From contig NW_025935202.1 of NCBI RefSeq assembly GCF_000764305.2, positions 16,088 through 80,087 of the forward strand: a stretch of 64,000 nt of DNA, given 5' to 3'. The stretch comes from Hyalella azteca (Eukaryota > Arthropoda > Malacostraca > Amphipoda > Hyalellidae). Every line of letters begins with the position of its first letter. Position 1 is the stretch's first letter. A program made the position numbers and the translations under genes. Under the pieces are notes generated by a model that had not been told where the DNA came from, did no database searches, and saw only the letters and a list, made by a program, of their open reading frames with translations. Shown in pieces: positions 55,311 to 64,000 of this stretch.

Positions 55311-55639
55311 TTGTGTGCATCATACAGTAATAACTGATCACACAGGCCAGCATGATTGGATGTATTAACCTTGTATGCTTCACAATGTAACCATCCGTCT
55401 AATTTTAATTGAATGAGCTAACAACCAATGAAAAGACTTCAACTTTTATATCTCCTGGTCGTTCGTAATTACTTGCATTTAAATTTAATTATATTTACTA
55501 TTATATTTATCGCTTCGTATATGTAAATTTATGTATAAGAAATCAATTCTGAAATGAATCGCAAAGTCCTGCCTCACTTCTAGACCTGGCACGACCACAG
55601 TCACCGCCCGGTTGGACGAGAAGAGAAATACACTGAAGA

Positions 55640-55690
55640 ATGAACTCGTGTACGAGGCATGTTTTTTAAGTCAGTGCCGTTTTGGAATTA
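55640..55690 (+). other. Possible mariner-like element end
   Basis: gtacgaggcatgttttttaa followed by gtcagtgccgttttgg resembles the TIR-proximal sequence of mariner elements. A weaker, inverted-looking actagtgccacgtta is near 55998. No transposase in between. Confidence 0.3.
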
Positions 55691-56085
55691 GAAAAAAAGA
55701 CGAGCAAAGATATCGCAATAATTTTATTTTTACATGAAAGTCTGTACATTAATCTACTTTTCTTAAGCAAGTTTTGTTAAAGACCAGAGAATTAGTTTTA
55801 TTTATTAGCTTATTGTTAGTTTTTTTCAATAAGTCGTACTAAATTCTTCGTAGGTGTTGGAAGATTGAAAATTAAATTACCAATAGACATTTTTAATCAA
55901 AATGTAATCTAAGTAGATAAATCTAATCTATTAATCTACTTTTTTACATTATTTAATTACGAAGGGGGACAGAATTTTTCAAGGAGGGTATTCAAAAACT
56001 AGTGCCACGTTATGACAAGTGCCTCGATATTCACGGAAATTATGTAGAAAAGTATATTAAGGTTCCGACCTTCATGTAAAAATNA

Positions 56086-56860
56086 TAGACCAGCCTGTAT
56101 GACAGACGAGAAGCCCACGACAGATCTGTAGCACATCCTGTGGCCTTGTATGGCCCTTGAAGCGAGCTCGTATTTTTCTGCTTGTCCTGCTTAATTTAAT
56201 AATTTGTATAATAATTAGTATATACAAATAAGACAAAAAATAAGGGAAGGTATATGGGTTAAAAATAATATAAGGGTTAGACAAAATAAGGGAAATACCT
56301 GAGAAATCCACAAAATATATTTTTTGTATGGTTTAGGTCCAACTTTTGCGGCAATTATAGCTTTATTTCTCCTAGGTTTTGATTCATAAAAATTGTGAAT
56401 TGTTTGCAAAGGAATTTTAACCCATTCTTTAGTTAAAACTCGATCCGGCTCTTATAAAGAAGATGGAGGTCGGGAATCGACTTCTGACTTACATCTTTAA
56501 AATTTAACAAAAATTCTCGCTAATATTCAAATCTGGTTATTGTGGAGGTCATATGAGATGCTCAACAGCATTAGAATGTTACTCGGGACATTTTTTAACA
56601 ATTCCAGCTGGATGGATCGGGGCATTATCATCTAGAGAGATGGATTTTTCTTCCGGAAACAGTGCTTGAACCTTTGTATGAACTTGGTCCTCCAAAATTC
56701 CTAAATAGTCACGGCTGTTGATTCTTCCATGAAAAGAAATCATTTGTCCACCGGATTTCCAGGATATAACACCCCAGATCCCCCGCCATGTTACATTAGC
56801 ACAAGCCACTCGAGCACTAATAATTTGGCTTTTTGAAAGTCAGAGAGATTTGCTGATAGG
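56086..56860 (-). mobile_element. Tc1-like transposase relic, copy 1
   Basis: Minus strand: WRGIWGVISWKSGGQMISFH and GRINSRDYLGILEDQV, followed by the catalytic SLDDNAPIHPAG (about 56605-56645), then, after frame damage, PDLN and a C-terminal FYESKPRRNKAIIAAK. Shares its whole length with 58127-58860. The left end abuts an N (56084). Confidence 0.85.
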
Positions 56861-57120
56861 GCAACATGGGGCAGCGCCCCCCCCCCCCTTTTTTAAACTA
56901 AATTTTCGGTGAAGTTTTAATTGATACGAGGTGGTTATTGGTTTTGTTTAAAGGTGCAACTAATGAGGAATGTATGATGTGAATTAGAAGCCTATAAAGT
57001 TATTCAATTTTTAATGAAACACTATGTTGTAAAAAGTGTCAAAAATTAATGGGCCCATTGCCCCACCCCTGGGGCAATTATCCTACCATGGGCTTGGGGC
57101 AAGGCGCCCACCCTTGGTCC
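56860..57120. repeat. Region related to the 60082 stem-loop
   Basis: Contains gggcaacatggggcagcgcc at 56868 and ccatgggcttggggcaaggc near 57087, facing each other, with a poly-C run (56876-56888). Possibly ends of one inverted-repeat element. Confidence 0.4.
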
Positions 57121-57284
57121 TTTTACCACAATTGCATATTTATCGTTTAAAAATGATAAAACAACACTTTACAGTTAAAAATAAGAAAAATGTAATAAAA
57201 AATATGACATTAATTCAATTATTAACAACTCAAAAAATCACATCCTTAACTAAAAAAATATAATCTTGGCTTAAAAATCTATCA

Positions 57285-57440
57285 CTGACGTGACTTGATG
57301 TTCTCTGGACAAATAGTGTCCAGATGATGTTCTCTGAATGACCAATGTACCCTGATCCAATACTGTTCAGTGAACAAATGTTGTTCAGAGAACAAACCAT
57401 ATTCTATAAACAAACGATCTTCTCTGAACAAATTGTGTTG
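57285..57440. repeat. Degenerate repeat (ttctctgaacaaa words)
   Basis: Irregular copies of gttctctgaacaaa and variants. Confidence 0.6.
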
Positions 57441-57589
57441 TCTGAAAAAAATTAGTTTGGTACGAAGACGTTGTAGAAATATCATTATAATAGAAAATGC
57501 AAGGCTAACTTAGGAGTTACCCATGATGGATTTAGCATTTATGTACTGGTACCTACAATACGCGCTACGTTGAAAGATTTAATGGCATT

Positions 57590-57845
57590 GAAACAACTTT
57601 GATTACACATTGATAAACGACGACGTTTTAATGACGTCGAAACCACGTCGATAACAAGTTTATTAACGACGTTGATTAAACGACGTCAAAACAATTTAGA
57701 TTACAAATTGATTAATATAGAATAGAATAGAAGTGTCAGCCAGCCTGTATAATGACGTCGATTCAATGACGTTGAAGCAACGTTGATTACAAGTCGATTA
57801 GCGTCGATTTAATGACGTTGAAACAACGTTTAATAAACGTTATTT
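57590..57845. repeat. Degenerate ~40-bp repeat
   Basis: Repeated cgacgtcgaaacaacgttga and gattacaagttgattaa words. Confidence 0.7.
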
Positions 57846-58014
57846 CCACGTCAGATACCATGGTCGGTGAAGCGACCTTGAGTTATATATATTATCTTAC
57901 ATATCCGCTCCTACGTCAGGCTATTGCATCCTACCTCTCAGCTGGTCTTCAGGAAGCTGTTACGTAGGACGAGTATTATTACGTGTAGCATATCCTGATG
58001 TAGGAAGCATCTAT

Positions 58015-58135
58015 TTCCTGCAGGATACACCAGCCTGTATATTCAGGATAGACCAGTCTTTATCCTGCAGAACAGACCAGCCTGTATTCTGCAGGATAGA
58101 CCAGCCTGTATCCTGCAGAATAGACCAGCCTGTAG
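58015..58135. repeat. ~24-bp array abutting a Tc1 relic
   Basis: Copies of gaccagcctgtattctgcag plus gata, leading directly into Tc1-like copy 2. Confidence 0.9.
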
Positions 58136-58860
58136 GACAGACGAGAAGCCCACGTCAGATCTGTAGCACATCCTGTGGCCTTGTATGGCCCTTGAAGCGA
58201 GCTCGTATTTTTCTGCTTGTCCTGCTTAATTTAATAATTTGTATAAAAATTAGTATATACAAATAAGACAAAAAATAAGGGAAGGTATATGGGTTAAAAA
58301 ATAATATAAGGGTTAGACAAAATAAAAAATACCTGAGAAGTCCACAAAATATATTTTTGTATGGTGTATAGGTCCAACTTTTGCGGCAATTACAGCTTTA
58401 ATTCTCCTAGGTTTTGATTCATAAGAAGTGTGAATTGTTTACAAAGGAATTAAAACCCATTCTTCAGTTAAAACTCGATCCGGCTCTTATAAAGAAGATG
58501 GACGTCGGGAATCGACTTCTGACTTGTATCTCTAAATTTGATCATAAATGCTTGATTATATTCATATTTGTTGATTTTGGTGGGAATGTTCCTAGGGCCA
58601 TTTTTTAACAATTCAAGCTGTGTGAATCGGGGCATTATCATCTAGAGAGATGGCCTTCCCCTCCGGAAACAGTGCTTGAACCATTCTATGAACTTGGTCC
58701 TCCAAAATTCCTAAATAGTCACGGCTGTTGATTCTTCCATAACGAGAAAACATTTGTCTAACGTATTTTCAAGAAATTGCACCCTAGATCCCCCGCCATG
58801 TTACATTAGCACAAGCCACACGAGCACCAACAATTTGGCCTCTTTGAAAGTCAGACAGGC
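58127..58860 (-). mobile_element. Tc1-like transposase relic, copy 2
   Basis: Same element as 56086-56860, in the same orientation, with many shared indels and further damage around 58540-58620. Confidence 0.85.
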
Positions 58861-58867
58861 GCACATT

Positions 58868-59245
58868 TAATAGGTCATAGTTTATGTTATAGACACAAAA
58901 ATTTACTGAAAATATCTGTGCAGTGATAAAATATCAAGTAGCAGCAACAATAAAAAATGAAAAAAATTAAAATTTTCATTGTTTATAACATGTTCAAAAA
59001 TTACGATATAAAAATGTCAGGTGTTTCCCTTGTTTTTTCCAACCCTGGAATATATAAATATGTTTTTTTTTATTCATAATACTCATAGTAATTATAACGT
59101 ACTATATGTTCATTATAATTTACTTTCCATTAACATAAGTATTAGAGAAAATACTTTAACGCTTTCATTTTCTATATATTTTTCTTGGTCATAAGTCAAG
59201 TTTCTAAGATTAGATCTCCTATCTTCTATCTTTTCTTCTTCACGA
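58868..59245. repeat. Duplicated AT-rich block, copy A
   Basis: Matches 60138-60535: taggtcatagtttatgttat, gatatcaagtagcagcaaca-like, tgtcaggtgtttccctt and catactcatagtaattataa words in order. Confidence 0.85.
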
Positions 59246-59274
59246 TTCGTAATAATTTTCATTGAATTTTTGAT

Positions 59275-59740
59275 ATTGTTTTATTCAAATTTGTTAGGAT
59301 TGATTGATCATTAATCAACGATAATAATAAATTATTGATAATTAGTATACAATAATAATAAATGATTGATCATCAATCAACGATAATTAAAAATGATTGG
59401 TCATTAATCAATGATGATTTTAAATGATCGGTCATTAATAAATGATAATTAAAAATTATTGGTCATTAATCAATTATGATTATAAATGATTGGTTATTAG
59501 TCAATGATAATTATAAATGACTGGTACATGTGTATGTTGTATACATGTATATACAAATACAAGCGGCTATATACATGTGTATACAAGTACATGCGGCTAT
59601 ATGCATGTGTAAACAAGTATATAGTAGTAAATACTAGTTTATGTGTGTGTGTGCATATTCTCTTATATCTAAATACATGAATATACAAGTGTATACATGT
59701 ATATTCACGCATATAGAAGTGTATCAATGAGTAATGCCAA
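59275..59740. repeat. Duplicated AT-rich block, copy B1
   Basis: Starts ttattcaaatttgttaggat, then repeats of gattggtcattaatcaatga, followed by atacatgtgtatacaagtac microsatellite-like sequence. Matches 59818-60075. Confidence 0.85.
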
Positions 59741-59817
59741 TCCAGGGTAATGTATAATAAAATGTAGCGTAAGTGTGCCTGTAGACCTGTAATAAATTTA
59801 TATCACGAATTATTTAC

Positions 59818-60075
59818 CTTGTTTCATTCAAATTTGTAAGGATTGATTGATCATTAATGAACGATAATAATAAATGATTGATCATTAATCAATGATAATT
59901 GAAAATGATTGGTCATTAATCAATGATAAATATAAATGATTGGTCATTAATGAATGATAATTATATATGATTGGTACATGTGTATGCTGTATACATGTAT
60001 ATACAAATACATGCGGCCATATACATGTGTATACAAGTACATGCGGCCATATACATGTGTATACAAGTATATACT
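59818..60075. repeat. Duplicated AT-rich block, copy B2
   Basis: Partner of 59275-59740, shorter in the repeated middle. Confidence 0.85.
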
Positions 60076-60081
60076 AACCAA

Positions 60082-60136
60082 TAGGGTAACATGGGGCAGC
60101 GAGCCCACTACGGGCTCGCTGCCCCATGTTACCCTA
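60082..60136. repeat. Perfect 25-bp stem-loop
   Basis: tagggtaacatggggcagcg plus agccc, a 5-nt loop (actac), and the exact complement. GC-rich in AT-rich surroundings. Related half sites lie at 56860-57120. Confidence 0.95.
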
Positions 60137-60137
60137 A

Positions 60138-60535
60138 TAGGTCATTGGTTAGGTTATAGACACAAAAGCTTACTAAAAATATCTCTTAAAGGATGAGATA
60201 TCAAGTAGCAGCAACAGCAATAAACAATCAAACATAACAATATGTCACGTTTTCATTGTTTATATCATGTAAAAAATTACGATATCAAAATGACAGGTGT
60301 TTCCCTTACTATATAGACCCAATCCCTGTATATATAGATATATTTATTTGTTTATTCATGATACTCATAGTAATTATAACGCACTACATGTTAATTAAAA
60401 TTTACTTTCTATTAACATTAGCTTTAGAGAAAATACTTGAACGTTTTCATTTTATAGATATTTTTCTTGGTCCCATAAGTCAAGTTTCTATGATCAAATC
60501 TTCTAGCCTTTCCATCTTCACCACTCGTAAATGTG
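60138..60535. repeat. Duplicated AT-rich block, copy A'
   Basis: Partner of 58868-59245. Ends into a 20-bp array. Confidence 0.85.
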
Positions 60536-60670
60536 TGCAGTCAGCTGCAGTTGTGTGCAGTCAGCTGCAGTTGTGTGCAGTCAGCTGCAGTTGTGTGCAG
60601 TCAGTTGCAGTTGTGTGCAGTCAGCTGCAGTTGTGTGCAGTCAGCTGCAGTTGTGTGCAGTCAGCTGCGC
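60533..60670. repeat. 20-bp array, 7 copies
   Basis: Unit gtgtgcagtcagctgcagtt. Open frames across it are artefacts. Confidence 0.97.
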
Positions 60671-60789
60671 TAGTGCACCTGTTGCACCACGCGGTGCACT
60701 GTCGTTTTTATGGTGCAGGCAGCTGCCATATCATCACCTATTCATCACTCAGCTATCTGCATCATTAATATGTACTGTACATACATAAT

Positions 60790-63700
60790 TCATTCATTTA
60801 GCAGTGTGAGAGAATTTTCAATCTATATAATCATTTTGTAAATTTAGAGCGACGCATATTATTTTTTTTATTCATTTTCACTGCAACGGAGTATATAAGT
60901 GGACCTTGAATATGGGTTTCACAACAATCAAATTATGATTATTACTGTACTTATTGGTCTTCAGTGGCTCCTATATATTATATATTACCTATGAAAGACA
61001 AAAATGCAAATAGTGCACTAAACAAATAGAATTAGAATAGGTGGTAGTTTTTATATTACAAATTAATACCAGCTAAAGTTTCTGTGAGTCGTACGTTGAT
61101 TGGCCCGTTCAGAATTAGTGTGGCATGATACCGCCGTGGGCCTGCCATCGGTCGCTACGGTGCACACGTTTTTATTTATGTAAACATGGTCAGATATTGC
61201 GAAGTGAAAATGTAAATATTTTACTGCTTGAATAAATGAATTGAATGTTTATCTCAATAATTAAATAAACAATTGAATGTTTATTTAAGTCTGTGTAATT
61301 TTACTAGTTACTTGCGTCCTGAAAATTAAATCCATGATGTTCCTATAGGTGTTATAGAAATTCATGCGTGATATTTACTGACTTGAATGTGAAATTGTTT
61401 CTAAAAACCATTAATAACACCAAAATTCAGTATTATTTTTGATCAGCGTGCGTTTCAGGGTAAATATTTTGACCTTCAGGGGATCAGTGGGTTAGGGGGT
61501 TAGGGTTGCCAATGGTAGTCTCTCGCTGGCTGTAGTGTAGTGAGGTTGTGTTCGTTGATTCTCTACGAAATGATTGAGTATATATGACCTCTACTTTGAC
61601 CACAGTGCCCAATTCCCTAAACCTGGATTCATCTAATATACTTGAGCACTTGAATGATTCTATCCAGAAAAGGTGAGATCAAGAATTATATAAAAAGATA
61701 TAATTCCGGAGCATTCTTCACCTTCCCCACACCTCCTCTTTTTCTGTTAACCGATCGTCTCTTAACTATTGCGACACTGCTACCGCCATCGATATATTTT
61801 AATTTTTTTTAATTCAAATTATATTATAAAACTGAAAATTTAAGTGTGCTTTCCTGTCTCCAATCCTTTGTTTACTTTTTACTTAAACGGGGCCCGCATA
61901 TGTTTTGTGACCTCATCAATTTTTATCAAACATGCTCTCGATCATCGATGTAGCCTAATCTATAATGCTTTCAATGGAATGTAGTCAACTATTTTATTAT
62001 TGGCTTGTTATGGTTTGGAAAATCCCAAGCTCTACATCTTTCAGCTAAAAGATGTTAGATTAATGATTGAAGGATTCTGAACCAGTACCAGGTCCACATA
62101 AGAAATCCCTAACGATTTTCCTGAAATTTCATTGACTATAAATTGCAAATTTTAGTTAGATTTCAATTTCTTTGCTCAGATCAAGAGTGCAATTGTATTC
62201 TAATTAGATTAATATGATGTAATACATCTGTTATCTGTAACAACAACACCATCAAGGCATTGCTGTTAATGAGACAGGACTTGCTATTGACTTATTGTAG
62301 TAGCAAATAGCTAGGCTAAGATATTTTTTAAACCAATTCATTTTATTTCCCTGATCTTGTTCAAAATTTTATTCTATCTTTATATGTAAATGCTGTATCT
62401 ATGATATAGTGCTGGTCTAGTGGTCTACTCACATGACTTGAAAAGGAAGAGTCTGAAATATTCCCTGCTTTGTCACAAAGATTACTGTATGTCTTGGCAG
62501 GTATGGACCATGTAGAACATTTCAATCTTCCAAGTTGCAACTAAAGATTTCCTGCTATTTTTTAACATACTTCTCTTCAACTTCACTTCTTGTTTGTCTG
62601 TTACCAATCTTATAATCAATATTCTTCTACCTGTCAATATCTTCTACCTGTCTAATTGAGATGAAATTTTGCACACTTGCGTAAAGTTGGAGACAATGCA
62701 GGAATCGATTGACAGAATAAAAAAAATGTACAAAATAAATATTTAAAAAATAAGAAATTCATTGTACATGTGGAACATTGGAGACACCGGCCTCTTTAGA
62801 AGTGTGGTCTTCAAAAAGTACTTTTTAAACGCATATTAGTTAAAAGTTTTAGAACCAAAAGAATCCCATTTGAGGAATTACTTCCTATCTTTTGTTAGAT
62901 AAGTATACAGTGTACACACTGTATAATGGGGCTGCAAGATACCAAATTGTTTGAAAATATGTTGATTTGAAGATTCAAGATTTCAGTAATAGGTAGGAAA
63001 ATTCCAATCTTGCCACTCAGCAGATACTGTAATACCAATCAAGGTTGAGCCAATTTTAATTATTACCAGAATCTTGTACCTCCAAAGTGAGATAATTTTC
63101 AATAATTTAATGTTTTTGCTCAAATGTAAACTTTTGTTCATAGAAAGATAATTCATCTAGCGGGAACATAATGATTCCCTGGGAGCAGCAAGTATACAAG
63201 TGATACTCTAAAGATCTTTGGCAATGCATCTGCAAAAATATGTACCTACATTTTCAGAAAATCATGCCAAAACAGTTCTCTTTTAATACATTTTTCCATG
63301 TATTTTTGTTAAGAAATATCAAAGGTTTAGCTAGTTCTGGCTACAAATCCTTGAAAATACTGGCAAAATTTTGGGTATATGAACCTGACCTTTGCAAAAC
63401 CATCACTTGAATTAACTCTGCATAGTGAATCCAAATTGTGAACAGAGCTTCCTTGACTTTTTTAGAGCTGTAGAATTTTTCCCAGGCAAAGTATCTATTA
63501 CCTAATTGTTATAAAAACTGCATGACAGTATCAATAGATTTCAAAATTTTGTAAAATGTGTTTGTAGTGATCATTATTTCACATAATATTGCATTTTCCA
63601 GACCTGTGCTTATTAGCACAGGACTGGAATTAGCCCTCCTTTTGCTCAAGAACCAGTTCCTTTTCATTACTTTGAACAATACACATGTTATTATATATGA

Positions 63701-63880
63701 GAACAATGTGCATGGTAACATTATCCTTCCTAATGATACCAAGTCTGACCTGTTGTTATCATACATGACAGAATGAGTAGAATCTGGAATCTGGTCAAAA
63801 GTGGTCATTGAATGAAAATGAATGTTCATGAAGAAGTGTTGTACCTACTTGCCATTATGCGCAAAAAGCTTATATTTCAG
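60790..63880. other. AT-rich region without recognised features
   Basis: No repeats, RNA genes or protein motifs found. Short opposite-strand frames near 63509-63829 show no domain. Confidence 0.5.
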
Positions 63881-63889
63881 TGCTCAATA

Positions 63890-64000
63890 TACCTTAACAC
63901 ATGCTTCCCTCAACACACCTCAGCACAGGCTTGCCCCAACACTCCTCAACCCACCCCAACACTCCTCAACCCATCCCAACACCCCTCAACCCACCCCAAC
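63890..64000. repeat. Start of a ~20-bp C-rich array
   Basis: cactcctcaacccaccccaa and variants, running off the right edge. Confidence 0.9.

Noticed and set aside
57285..57485. 67-codon minus frame
   Set aside because: Composed of degenerate repeats without motif.
60256..60788. 170-codon frame with Cys/Gln/Ser/Val repeats
   Set aside because: The second half is a 20-bp array and the first half has no motif.

Overview
This window is metazoan nuclear DNA, most likely from an arthropod-like invertebrate. The evidence is GT-AG introns, a multi-exon prosaposin gene, CR1/jockey-like, Tc1-like, hAT-like and Harbinger-associated relics, tRNA-derived SINEs, and a very high load of minisatellites. 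The taxon is an inference; nothing here fixes the species. Gene density is low and most long open frames are tandem repeats read through.

Left part (1-24.3 kb): repeats and mobile-element relics. A degenerate non-LTR reverse transcriptase (936-2425) sits inside a 20-bp minisatellite. A perfect 51-bp array follows (3390-4155). A 3.1-kb segment is present twice in direct orientation (5247-8375 and 13537-16733), with very uneven identity along its length. Further right are a MADF-domain transposon relic (16987-17660), a second duplicated segment (16733-18240 and 21693-22772), a 310-bp palindrome (20847-21156), a tRNA-derived SINE and 49-bp arrays.

Centre (24316-37410, minus strand): a complete prosaposin gene that I could assemble by eye. 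Eighteen exons, all with GT-AG introns and consistent phases, join into one 795-codon frame. The order is signal peptide, SapA domain, saposin B-type domains (five complete, two degenerate), C-terminal SapA domain, stop. The product is expected to be a secreted/lysosomal precursor cleaved into saposins that present sphingolipids to lysosomal hydrolases. The most interesting signal of the window is here. At several exon/intron boundaries (exons 6, 10, 12 and 17, and the exon 6 acceptor) the splice site and the adjoining exon end have been tandemly copied into the intron, in one case about 17 times.

Right part (37.4-64 kb): upstream AT-rich DNA, a hAT-like end with subterminal repeats, a Tc1-like relic, and then a plus-strand gene of unknown function (46694-52228, at least four well-supported or probable exons, incomplete at a sequence gap). 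After that comes a dense series of minisatellites, a SINE carrying an internal minisatellite, two related Tc1-like relics (56.1 and 58.1 kb), a duplicated AT-rich block (58.9-60.5 kb) with a perfect 25-bp stem-loop between its parts, and featureless AT-rich DNA to the end.

Six isolated single N bases (3389, 10683, 22773, 50473, 54732, 56084) mostly touch tandem repeats and probably mark collapsed or joined repeat sequence. Two N runs (41239-41424, 52750-52900) also abut arrays.
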